Below, in pieces: positions 57,344-64,000 of a DNA stretch of 64,000 nt. Origin of the DNA: Pseudomonas nitroreducens (lineage in GTDB: Bacteria > Pseudomonadota > Gammaproteobacteria > Pseudomonadales > Pseudomonadaceae); the NCBI RefSeq assembly GCF_014204515.1, contig NZ_JACHLI010000029.1, forward strand, positions 39,386 to 103,385, written 5' to 3'. The notes under the pieces were generated by a model that saw nothing but the letters and a program-made list of their open reading frames with translations, had not been told where the DNA came from and made no database searches. Each line of letters starts with the position of its first letter. Position 1 is the first letter of the stretch. A program made the translations under genes and the position numbers.

Positions 57344-58342
57344 ATGGCCCAGACCTTGAATTCCCCCCTGAACATCAGTGTCCTCGGCGCTGGCGCGATG
57401 GGCTCGCTGTTCGGCGCCCGGCTGGCGGAAAGCGGCCAGCGGGTGACGCTGCTCGACGTCAACGAGGCGCACCTGGCGCAGGTTCGCGAGCACGGCTTGC
57501 GCCTGGCCACCGACGATGGCGACCGGTGCGTCCGCAACCTGTTGGCCTGCCGTCCCGAGCAGGCCCGGGGGCACCCGGACCTGCTGCTGGTGTTCACCAA
57601 GACCCTGCATACCGAACCGGCGCTGGAGAGCGTTGCGCAGCACATCGCCAGTCATACGCGGGTGCTGTCGCTGCAGAACGGCCTGGGTAACGCCGAAGCA
57701 CTGTGTCGCCACGTGACCGCGGAGCGGGTGCTGATCGGCATGACCACCTGGCCTGCTGATTTTCTGGGGCCCGGCTACGTCGCTTCCCATGGCACGGGCG
57801 CGGTGCGTCTGTACTCGAGCGATGGTGTCGAGCGGCCGGCCTGCGACGAGGTGGCGGCCGTGCTGCAGGCGGCAGGCTTGAACTGCCGCAGTGACCCGGC
57901 GGTGTGGAGCTCGATCTGGGAGAAGGTCGCTTTCAATGCCGCCTTGAACAGCCTTTGCGCGATCACCGGTTGCACCGTCGGGCAACTGACGGCGGTGCCC
58001 CAGGGACCCGAGCTGGCCCGTGCGGTCGTTTCGGAAGTGATCGCCGTGGCGCGCGCCGAGGGCGTCGAAGCGGACGTCGAACACTGCCTGGCGGGCGTCG
58101 CCCAGGCCATGGCCCAGCACCTCACGCACAAGCCCTCGATGCTGCAGGACGTGCTCGCCGGACGGCCGACGGAAATCGGTTCGATCAACGGTGAGGTGGT
58201 GACCCGCGCCCGCCGCGCCGGACTGACCGTGCCCTGCACGGAAACCCTGCTGGGCCTGTTGCGCCTGGTGGAGGCGCGCGCACTGCAGGCCGCCCGTTGC
58301 CCATCCCTCCCGCTGACATCAGTACAAGGAACCCCGTCATGA
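57344..58342 (+). CDS. ketopantoate-reductase-like 2-hydroxyacid dehydrogenase, candidate D-mandelate dehydrogenase
   Basis: A 332-aa ApbA/PanE-fold enzyme. Cofactor motif ISVLGAGAMGSLFGARL begins near residue 11. The catalytic Lys is K194 in WEKVAFNAALN and the conserved Glu is E277 in PTEIGSINGEVV, so it should be active. A housekeeping PanE would not normally be placed between a transporter and an aldehyde dehydrogenase of an mdlC operon. Some D-mandelate dehydrogenases belong to this fold, so oxidation of D-mandelate to benzoylformate is the favoured reading. GGGAGA precedes the ATG; the stop overlaps the next gene. Confidence 0.82.
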   Translation: MAQTLNSPLNISVLGAGAMGSLFGARLAESGQRVTLLDVNEAHLAQVREHGLRLATDDGDRCVRNLLACRPEQARGHPDLLLVFTKTLHTEPALESVAQHIASHTRVLSLQNGLGNAEALCRHVTAERVLIGMTTWPADFLGPGYVASHGTGAVRLYSSDGVERPACDEVAAVLQAAGLNCRSDPAVWSSIWEKVAFNAALNSLCAITGCTVGQLTAVPQGPELARAVVSEVIAVARAEGVEADVEHCLAGVAQAMAQHLTHKPSMLQDVLAGRPTEIGSINGEVVTRARRAGLTVPCTETLLGLLRLVEARALQAARCPSLPLTSVQGTPS

Positions 58343-59814
58343 GCCAAGCCAGGACCCCTTACGCCAACCTTCATCTGCAGCCTCTCGCCGGCCAATGGCG
58401 CGCGGGCGGCGCAGGCAGCACCCTGCGCAACTGCAATCCATTCGATGGCAGCCTGTTGCTGGAGATACCCCAGGCCAGCCGCGATGATCTGGACGCCGCC
58501 TTCCGCGAGGCCGCCGCGCAGCAGCCCGCCTGGGCCGCGCTGCCGCCAGCGGAGCGAAGCGCCTTGCTGCATCGGGTGGTGGCCCTGTTCGACCAGCGGC
58601 GGGAGGAGATCGTCGACTGGATCATCCGCGAGTCCGGCAGTACTCGCCTGAAAGCGACGCTGGAGTGGGGCGCCGCCCGCGCCATTACGCTGGAGGCGGC
58701 ATCCTTCCCCAGCCGCGTGCATGGCCGCCTGCTCGACTCCAACGTGCCGGGCAAGGAAAGCCGGGTGTACCGCAGCGCCATCGGCGTGGTCGGGGTGATC
58801 AGCCCGTGGAACTTCCCGCTGCACCTGACCCAGCGTTCGCTGGCCCCGGCACTGGCGCTGGGCAATGCCGTGGTGGTCAAGCCGGCCAGCGATACCCCGG
58901 TGTGCGGCGGACTGTTGCTGGCGCGCCTGTTCGAGGAAGCCGGGCTGCCCGCCGGAGTGCTCAGCGTGGTGGTCGGGGCGGGCAGCGAGATCGGCGATGC
59001 CTTCGTCGAGCATCCGCTACCAGGGCTGGTGACCTTCACTGGCTCCACCCCGGTGGGGCGGCGGATCGGCAGCCTGGCCAGCGGCGGCAATCACCTCAAG
59101 CACGTGGCGCTGGAACTGGGCGGCAACAGCCCGTTCGTGGTGCTGGAGGACGCCGATCTGCAGCAGGCGGTGAACGCGGCGGTGTTCGGCAAGTTCCTCC
59201 ACCAGGGACAGATCTGCATGGCGATCAACCGCATCATCGTGGTCGATGCGTTGTACGACGCCTTTGCCGAACGCTTCGTCGAGCGGGTCCGGCAGGTCCG
59301 GGTCGGCGATCCCCAATTGGAGCAGACCGCCGTTGGCCCGATCATCAATGCGCGCCAGCTCGAAGGCCTGCTGGAAAAGATCGCGCGTGCCCGCCGCGAA
59401 GGTGCCACGCCGCTGTACGAAGGCGGGGTGCAGGGCCAGCTTCTGGCGCCGCACGTCTACGGAGATGTCGAGCCGCACATGGACATCGCCCGGGAAGAAA
59501 TCTTCGGCCCGCTGGTCGGCCTGCTGCGCGCCCGTGACGAGGACCATGCCCTGGAGTTGGCCAACGCCAGCGAGTACGGACTGGCCAGCGCCGTGTTCAC
59601 CCAGGACCTGGAGCGCGGCGTGGCGTTCGCCCGCAAGGTGCGCGCGGGCATGACCCACGTGAACGACATCCCGGTGAACGACGAGGCCAACGCGCCCTTC
59701 GGCGGCGAGAAGAACTCCGGCCTGGGTCGCTTCAACGGCGACTGGGCAATCGACGAATTCACCCGCGACCACTGGGTGAGTGTGCAGCGCGAGCCTCGCC
59801 ACTACCCCTTCTGA
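58339..59814 (+). CDS. aldehyde dehydrogenase, probably benzaldehyde dehydrogenase
   Basis: A 491-aa NAD(P)-dependent aldehyde dehydrogenase. Cofactor region VGVISPWNFPLHLTQRSLAPALALGN and FTGSTPVGRRI, general base in ALELGGNSPF, catalytic Cys in FLHQGQICMAINR. It resembles vanillin/benzaldehyde dehydrogenases in its ending NDIPVNDEANAPFGGEKNSGLG. After MdlC makes benzaldehyde, this enzyme would give benzoate. It overlaps the KPR-like gene by ATGA. Vanillin or another aromatic aldehyde remains possible. Confidence 0.88.
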   Translation: MSQARTPYANLHLQPLAGQWRAGGAGSTLRNCNPFDGSLLLEIPQASRDDLDAAFREAAAQQPAWAALPPAERSALLHRVVALFDQRREEIVDWIIRESGSTRLKATLEWGAARAITLEAASFPSRVHGRLLDSNVPGKESRVYRSAIGVVGVISPWNFPLHLTQRSLAPALALGNAVVVKPASDTPVCGGLLLARLFEEAGLPAGVLSVVVGAGSEIGDAFVEHPLPGLVTFTGSTPVGRRIGSLASGGNHLKHVALELGGNSPFVVLEDADLQQAVNAAVFGKFLHQGQICMAINRIIVVDALYDAFAERFVERVRQVRVGDPQLEQTAVGPIINARQLEGLLEKIARARREGATPLYEGGVQGQLLAPHVYGDVEPHMDIAREEIFGPLVGLLRARDEDHALELANASEYGLASAVFTQDLERGVAFARKVRAGMTHVNDIPVNDEANAPFGGEKNSGLGRFNGDWAIDEFTRDHWVSVQREPRHYPF

Positions 59815-59837
59815 CCGCCTGAACAACCCCTGCCAGG

Positions 59838-59857
59838 GCGCCTCCCGCGGGAGGCGC
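59838..59857 (+). other. hairpin between aldehyde dehydrogenase and porin genes
   Basis: GCGCCTCCC-GC-GGGAGGCGC, a perfect nine-base-pair stem. It has no T-run, so it could act as an mRNA stabiliser between operon parts. Confidence 0.38.
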
Positions 59858-59897
59858 TGCGGCTCACTGCGCCTGAAATTCCAGGAGAACAATAACA

Positions 59898-61136
59898 ATG
59901 AAGCGTCTTCCCACCCATTCCCTGGCTTGTGTCCTGCCCCTGTTCTGCGCTGCCGCGCAGGCCTCGGAAGGAGGCTTTCTCGAGGACTCGCGCAGCGAAC
60001 TGGTGCTGCGCAACTACGCCTTCAACCGCGACTTCCGCGATCACGACGGCAGCAAGAGCCTGATCAACGAATGGGCGCAGGGCTTCATCCTCAAGTTCAC
60101 CTCCGGCTACACCGCCGGCACCCTGGGCGTGGGCGTCGATGCGCTGGGGATGTACGGGGTGAAGTTGAACAGCGGACGTGGCCAGAGTGGTTCCGAACTG
60201 CTGCCCGTGCATGACGACGGCAGGGCGGCCGATGAGTACGGTCGGGTGGCGGTGGCGGGAAAGTTTCGCCTGTCAGCCAGCGAGCTGAAGGTCGGGGAAA
60301 TGCTTCCTGACCTGCCGGTGCTGCGTTACGACGATGGCCGCCTGCGGCCGCAGACCTTCCGCGGTGCCGCGCTGCTGTCCCGCGAGTGGGAAGGAACGAG
60401 TCTGTACGGTGGGCGCTTCGACCGGGTCAGCCTGCGCAATTCGTCTGACCTGCAGAAGCTCACGTCCTGGTCGGCGCCTTCGGCACAATCCGCTGCCTTC
60501 AACTATGCCGGCGTCGAGCAGCGTTTCAACCAGCAGCGCACCCTGCTCGGAGCCTGGTATGCACAGCTGGAGGATATCTACAGCCAGCGCTTCTTCAGCC
60601 TGCAGCACAAGCAGCCGCTGGGGGAGTGGACGCTGGGCGCCAACCTCGGCCTGTTCCTCGACCGGGACGACGGCCGCGCCCTGGCCGGCGACATCGACAG
60701 CCACACCGCCTTCAGCCAGCTGTCGGCCAGCCACGGCGGCCACACCCTGTACCTGGGCCTGCAGAAGGTGGGCGGCAAGGGCGCCTGGCAATGGGTCTAC
60801 GGCACGGGTGGACGGACCCTGGGCAACGACATGTTCAACGGCAATTTCTCCAATGCCGATGAGCGCTCCTGGCAGCTGCGCTATGACTATGATTTCGCCG
60901 CGCTGGGGATGCCGGGGCTGGTGAGCATGCTGCGCTACGGCAAGGGCGACAATGCGACCACTCGTGCCGGCAGCGGAGGCAAGGAGTGGGAGCGCGATGC
61001 GGAGGTCGGCTACACCGTGCAGAGCGGCACGCTGAAGAACCTCAACCTGCGGCTCAACCAGGCGAGCAACCGACGCAGCTTCAGTCGCGACTTCGACCAG
61101 ACCCGGCTGATCATCAACTACCCGTTCTCCCTCTGA
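59898..61136 (+). CDS. OprD-family outer membrane porin (OpdK-like)
   Basis: A 412-aa outer-membrane beta-barrel with a 22-residue signal peptide ending in AQAS. It starts EGGFLEDSRSELVLRNYAFNRDF, the OprD-family entry; alternating strands with Arg ladder residues follow, and it ends LIINYPFSL with a terminal hydrophobic residue for Bam insertion. The position behind an aromatic aldehyde dehydrogenase matches opdK (vanillate porin) in P. aeruginosa. Here mandelate or benzoate are likely substrates. Only 84 bases separate it from the dehydrogenase gene. Confidence 0.92.
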   Translation: MKRLPTHSLACVLPLFCAAAQASEGGFLEDSRSELVLRNYAFNRDFRDHDGSKSLINEWAQGFILKFTSGYTAGTLGVGVDALGMYGVKLNSGRGQSGSELLPVHDDGRAADEYGRVAVAGKFRLSASELKVGEMLPDLPVLRYDDGRLRPQTFRGAALLSREWEGTSLYGGRFDRVSLRNSSDLQKLTSWSAPSAQSAAFNYAGVEQRFNQQRTLLGAWYAQLEDIYSQRFFSLQHKQPLGEWTLGANLGLFLDRDDGRALAGDIDSHTAFSQLSASHGGHTLYLGLQKVGGKGAWQWVYGTGGRTLGNDMFNGNFSNADERSWQLRYDYDFAALGMPGLVSMLRYGKGDNATTRAGSGGKEWERDAEVGYTVQSGTLKNLNLRLNQASNRRSFSRDFDQTRLIINYPFSL

Positions 61137-61143
61137 CCTGCTC

Positions 61144-61171
61144 GCCCGCGGCGCTCCCGAGCGCCGCGGGC
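61144..61171 (+). terminator. bidirectional hairpin between convergent porin and hupE genes
   Basis: A perfect 13-base-pair stem GCCCGCGGCGCTC/GAGCGCCGCGGGC with a CC junction in a 42-base convergent gap. No T-run. Confidence 0.5.
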
Positions 61172-61178
61172 TCGGCGA

Positions 61179-61751
61179 TCAACCGGCGAGCAGCCAGGCA
61201 CCGGCGCCGGCCGAGGCCAGCCCGGCAAAGCGCACCAGCGGCGCTGCGGCCTGCGGCAATAGGCGAACGATGCCGTAACCCGCCGCATGCAGCGCGGCGG
61301 TCGCGCCGACGAAACCGGCGGCATACAGCCAGGGACTGCTCAGGTCCGGCAGTTCCAGCCCGTGGGCGACGCCGTGGGCGAAGGCGAACAGCGCCGTCGC
61401 ACCCATCGCCAGGAACAGCGGCGGACGCACGGCCAACGCGACGCACAGGCCCAGCGCCAGAACCGAGGCAGCGATGCCGGTCTCGATGAATGGCAGCTCC
61501 ATGCCTTCGAAGCCCAGCAGTCCACCGAGCAGCATCACGCCGACGAAGGTGCACGGCAGCGCGAGCCGTGCGGCGCCATTCTGCTGTGCGGCCCAGAGGC
61601 CGACGGCGAGCATCGCCAGCAGGTGGTCGAGGCCGGTGACGGGGTGGGCGATGCCGGCGATCAGGCCGTGGTCGCCATGCCCCGGATGGGCGAAGGCCAC
61701 GGCCGGGGTGAGGAGCAGCGCGAGGCTGTAGAGGGCTGTGCGCAATTGCAT
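61179..61751 (-). CDS. ureJ: HupE/UreJ-family nickel transporter
   Basis: A 190-aa inner-membrane protein with a signal sequence (MQLRTALYSLALLLTPAVAFA), then HPGHGDHG and about six helices. The family motif HPVTGLDHLLAMLAVG, with its metal-binding His and Asp, and FAHGVAHGLE are present. It probably brings nickel into the cell for urease. ATG 61751 has AGGGAG seven bases upstream; ATG 61769 lies before that site and is rejected. Last gene of ureE-ureF-ureG-hupE. Confidence 0.9.
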   Translation of the reverse strand: MQLRTALYSLALLLTPAVAFAHPGHGDHGLIAGIAHPVTGLDHLLAMLAVGLWAAQQNGAARLALPCTFVGVMLLGGLLGFEGMELPFIETGIAASVLALGLCVALAVRPPLFLAMGATALFAFAHGVAHGLELPDLSSPWLYAAGFVGATAALHAAGYGIVRLLPQAAAPLVRFAGLASAGAGAWLLAG

Positions 61752-61821
61752 GGATAACTCCCTGTTCATTGTTATGGGCGCGTGTCGTGGCCGGCGTACA
61801 TCCGCGGCCGCGCAGCAGGCA

Positions 61822-62436
61822 TCAGGCCGCGATCAGCAGGCCCTGGCGCTCGATGAAGGTGATGATCTCGGCCAGGCCCTGGCCGGTCTTCTGGTTGCTG
61901 AAGACGAAGGGTTTGTCGCCGCGCATGCGCGAGGCGTCCTGGTCCATCACTTCCAGCGAGGCGCCCACCAGCGGGGCGAGGTCGATCTTGTTGATCACCA
62001 GCAGGTCGGACTTGCAGATGCCCGGTCCGCCCTTGCGCGGGATCTTGTCGCCGGCGGAGACGTCGATTACGTACAGCGTCAGGTCCGACAGCTCGGGGCT
62101 GAAGGTGGCCGAGAGGTTGTCGCCGCCGGACTCCACCAGGATCAGGTCCAGGCCCGGGAAGCGGCGGTTGAGCTGGTCGACGGCCTCCAGGTTGATCGAG
62201 GCGTCCTCGCGGATCGCCGTGTGCGGGCAGCCGCCGGTTTCCACGCCGATGATCCGCTCCGGCTCCAGGGCCTGGTTGCGCACCAGGAACTGCGCGTCTT
62301 CCTGGGTGTAGATGTCGTTGGTGACCACGGCGATGTTGTAGCGCTGGCGCAGGGCGCGGCACAGCGCCAGGGTCAGGGCGGTCTTGCCGGAGCCCACCGG
62401 GCCGCCGATGCCGACGCGAAGAGGTTGAGAGTTCAT
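61822..62436 (-). CDS. ureG: urease accessory GTPase UreG
   Basis: A SIMIBI-class GTPase that drives nickel insertion into urease together with UreF and UreD. P-loop GIGGPVGSGKTALTLALCRAL at about residues 9-29, nickel motif CPH in GGCPHTAIREDAS, and VINKIDLAPLVGA for guanine binding. Length 204 aa is normal. Its ribosome site AGGAG overlaps the ureF stop, so translation is coupled. Confidence 0.98.
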   Translation of the reverse strand: MNSQPLRVGIGGPVGSGKTALTLALCRALRQRYNIAVVTNDIYTQEDAQFLVRNQALEPERIIGVETGGCPHTAIREDASINLEAVDQLNRRFPGLDLILVESGGDNLSATFSPELSDLTLYVIDVSAGDKIPRKGGPGICKSDLLVINKIDLAPLVGASLEVMDQDASRMRGDKPFVFSNQKTGQGLAEIITFIERQGLLIAA

Positions 62437-62446
62437 GGCAGTTCTC

Positions 62447-63124
62447 CTAGGAGCGGAACAGACGGCTGTATTGGGTTTCGTGGTTCATGCAGGCGAGTGC
62501 GAGGCCGAAGGGCGCGCCGCCGTGGGGATCGTTTTGCAGCGCCGCATGGCAAGCCGCGTCGAGCTCGGGGAGCAGTTGCGAGGTGAGCTTCTGCGCGGCC
62601 AGCTGGCCCAGCGGCAGGGTCTTCATCAGCACCGCCAACTGGTTCTCCAGCCAGCTCCACAGCCAGGCGCCGAGGGCCTGCTCCGCAGTCAGTCCCCAGG
62701 CGCGGGCGGCCAGCGCCCAGGCGGCGGCGAAAGACGGTTCGGCCTGCGCGGCAAGCCACTGGCGTGCGGGTTCGTCCAGCTCGGGCAGGGCTTCAAGCAA
62801 CTGGCCGAGGGAGAAACCCATCTGCCGGTTTTCCAAGCCCAGCTCGCGGGTCTCGCGGCTGGCGCGATGGCGTTCGGCGGCGTCACCCAGGGCGGTCCAG
62901 TCAGCGCTTTGTGCGGCGCGCAGCAGCTCGGCGAGCAGCGGGCCTTCGAAGCGTGCGAGGTTCAGATGCAACTGGTCGACGAGCCAGATACGGGCGCTGT
63001 CGGCATCCTTCACCTGGCCCTGGTCGATGGCACTTTCCAGCCCTTGCGAGTAGCTGTAGCCGCCGATGGGCAACTGTGGGCTGGCGAGGCGCAGCAGTGA
63101 CCAGAGGTATGAGGACTCAGCCAT
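62447..63124 (-). CDS. ureF: urease accessory protein UreF
   Basis: An all-helical chaperone that bridges UreD-urease and UreG. The N-terminal LLRLASPQLPIGGYSYSQGLESAI is the family signature and the end CMNHETQYSRLFRS is typical. Length 225 aa. It is separated from ureE by 87 bases that contain a half copy of the CCCCTCACCC repeat, which could weaken read-through. Confidence 0.96.
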   Translation of the reverse strand: MAESSYLWSLLRLASPQLPIGGYSYSQGLESAIDQGQVKDADSARIWLVDQLHLNLARFEGPLLAELLRAAQSADWTALGDAAERHRASRETRELGLENRQMGFSLGQLLEALPELDEPARQWLAAQAEPSFAAAWALAARAWGLTAEQALGAWLWSWLENQLAVLMKTLPLGQLAAQKLTSQLLPELDAACHAALQNDPHGGAPFGLALACMNHETQYSRLFRS

Positions 63125-63155
63125 GGGCGACGGCCTGTCCGTGCATGCCCATATG

Positions 63156-63191
63156 CCCCCTCTCCCTTTGGGAGAGGGCTGGGGTGAGGGG
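63156..63191 (+). repeat. CCCCTCACCC-family hairpin between ureE and ureF
   Basis: CCCTCTCCCTTTGGGAGAGGG followed by CTGGGGTGAGGGG is a single half of the element found twice at 41191-41339 and 43904-44019. It sits inside the urease accessory operon. Confidence 0.82.
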
Positions 63192-63211
63192 AAAGGCCAG
63201 GCACAGGAGCA

Positions 63212-63712
63212 TCACAAGCGCACTCCAAACTGGTGCAGCTTCGGCGCGTAGTTGAATGCTTCCTCACCGTGGTGCGAGTGATGATGCCCGCCACCATAGG
63301 CGCCATGCTCCGGCTGGAAAGGCGCTTCGATGGCCTCCACCGTGGCGCCGAGCTGGTCGAGCATGGCCTTGAGCACGTAGTCATCGAGCAGGCGCAGCCA
63401 GCCTTCGCCGACCTGCAACGCGACATGGCGATTGCCCAGGTGATAGGCCGCGCGGTTCAGCTCGCGGGCGTTGGCACAGGTGACGTGGAGGAGCTTTTCC
63501 GGCGCGGCGCAGACGCGTACCACGCGGCCATCGTTGGCCAGCAGGCACTCACCATCGGTCAACGGTGACTGGCCGCGTTCGAGGAACAGGCCGACGTCCT
63601 CGCCCGTGCGGGTGAAGCAGCGCAGGCGGCTCTTGCTGCGCGCCTCGTAGTTCAGGTGCAGCTCGGCGTCCCAGTGTTCGCGGGGCTCGATTCGTTGGTG
63701 GATGACCAGCAT
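63212..63712 (-). CDS. ureE: urease accessory nickel-binding protein UreE
   Basis: A nickel metallochaperone of 166 aa. The N-terminal peptide-binding-like domain has LNYEARSKSRLRCF and GEDVGLFLERG. The metal-binding domain has LHVTCANARELNRAAYHLGNRHVALQV with its conserved His. A short histidine-rich tail GGGHHHSHHGEE precedes the end. ATG 63712 (MLVIHQRIEPREHW) is preferred to 63733. First gene of the accessory set, behind a sigma-54 promoter. The urease structural genes are not in the window. Confidence 0.96.
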   Translation of the reverse strand: MLVIHQRIEPREHWDAELHLNYEARSKSRLRCFTRTGEDVGLFLERGQSPLTDGECLLANDGRVVRVCAAPEKLLHVTCANARELNRAAYHLGNRHVALQVGEGWLRLLDDYVLKAMLDQLGATVEAIEAPFQPEHGAYGGGHHHSHHGEEAFNYAPKLHQFGVRL

Positions 63713-63745
63713 GGCAGCGTCCGGCAGTAGCAATGGCGGTGCTAC

Positions 63746-63761
63746 AGCAAGGGGCTTGCCA
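63746..63761 (-). promoter_or_regulatory. sigma-54 promoter of ureE
   Basis: Read on the minus strand: TGGCA-N6-TTGCT, with GG and GC ten bases apart. The predicted start of transcription is about 23 bases before the ureE ATG. Confidence 0.7.
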
Positions 63762-63828
63762 GTGAGGGCTTGCGTCAGTGTTGATGCGGGCTGGAGCGGT
63801 TGTCCGAGCGATCAGGAATGGTGCGCGC

Positions 63829-63858
63829 GCGCAAGGATGGTGCGCACGAAAACGGTGC
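63829..63858 (-). promoter_or_regulatory. two NtrC-like binding sites upstream of ureE
   Basis: GCGC-N6-GGTGC at 63829-63843 and GCAC-N6-GGTGC at 63844-63858 fit the NtrC consensus GCAC-N6-GGTGC (orientation is symmetrical). A further GGTGCGC begins at 63820. They lie about 70-110 bases upstream of the sigma-54 -12 element. Confidence 0.6.
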
Positions 63859-63907
63859 GCACCAAGGCGGGGCGAAGTTGCTCCTGCTGATCAAAAGCCC
63901 CTCACCC

Positions 63908-64000
63908 TGAACTGACCCCCAGATGTTGGACACCAACTCTGAGGGGTCCACATGGCAAGGCATGATGGGAAGTTCAAGCTAGAGGTGGCGCGCCACTATG
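63908..64000 (+). mobile_element. left end of an IS3-family insertion sequence (cut by window)
   Basis: The segment begins TGAACTGACCCCCAGATG, a terminal inverted repeat of IS3-family type, and leads after 44 bases into an OrfA start. It follows directly on CCCCTCACCC, so it has landed in a copy of the genome's palindromic repeat. The right end is beyond the window. Confidence 0.75.
63952..64000 (+). CDS. IS3-family transposase OrfA, N-terminal fragment (partial)
   Basis: Only 16 codons are visible: MARHDGKFKLEVARHY, the usual beginning of the Tnp_8-type helix-turn-helix of IS3 OrfA proteins. GAGGGG precedes the ATG. OrfB and the frameshift window are outside. The assignment depends on this short peptide together with the terminal repeat before it. 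Confidence 0.7.
   Translation, partial: MARHDGKFKLEVARHY

Noticed and set aside
57344..58342. Naming this gene panE
   Set aside because: The fold fits, but the operon context argues for a 2-hydroxyacid of the mandelate pathway rather than pantothenate synthesis.

Overview
The window is chromosomal DNA from a Pseudomonas species close to the P. aeruginosa lineage. It is GC rich with strong G/C third-position bias. The gene order amiB-mutL-miaA-hfq-hflX-hflK-hflC-yjeT-hisZ-purA, tRNA-Leu, rnr-rlmB-rpsF-rpsR-rplI-dnaB-alr, ygiQ, azurin, nadE-pncB-pncA/nrtR, ama/liv genes, a benzoylformate cluster and ureEFG matches what I recall of the P. aeruginosa chromosome. The species cannot be fixed from the window. 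Nearly all of it is coding, with no prophage and no CRISPR array. One insertion sequence begins at the right edge.

Layout. 1-9868: housekeeping genes for cell wall, DNA repair, tRNA/RNA metabolism, membrane proteolysis, histidine and purine synthesis. 10015-11949: a chemoreceptor. 11968-12572: a REP palindrome and two identical tRNA-Leu(CAG) genes on the minus strand with their promoter and terminator. 12686-21183: RNase R, an rRNA methyltransferase, an exact 10-copy heptamer array, the rpsF-rpsR-DUF2232-rplI operon, replicative helicase and alanine racemase. 21184-29498: a 7TM diguanylate cyclase, YgiQ, a hemerythrin, a two-lipoprotein beta-helix/diheme pair and a mechanosensitive channel. 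29758-35361: a minor-pilin operon pilV-pilW-pilX-pilY1-pilE. 35369-41172: LOG-type hydrolase, azurin with an ANR-like box, a hemolysin-III protein, and the NAD salvage operon pncA-pncB-nadE divergent from its regulator nrtR.

41361-51921 looks like one catabolic island for L-pipecolate and lysine: a LysR regulator, amaB, amaA, a complete branched-chain-type ABC transporter under a consensus sigma-54 promoter, and a mu-crystallin/ornithine-cyclodeaminase-type reductase. 53252-61136 is a mandelate/benzoylformate island: LysR, mdlC, MFS transporter, a ketopantoate-reductase-like dehydrogenase, an aldehyde dehydrogenase and an OprD-type porin. 61179-63712 is hupE-ureG-ureF-ureE on the minus strand, behind a second sigma-54 promoter with two NtrC-like sites. 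The two sigma-54 promoters suggest that the transporter and the urease accessory genes both answer to nitrogen limitation.

Points of most interest: the paired sigma-54/NtrC architectures, a candidate ketimine reductase closing the pipecolate route, a KPR-type candidate D-mandelate dehydrogenase inside the mdl operon, a PilY1 homologue whose calcium loop is destroyed in an operon without fimU, the uncharacterised beta-helix/diheme lipoprotein pair, and an array of TTATCCACA boxes far from any replication gene.
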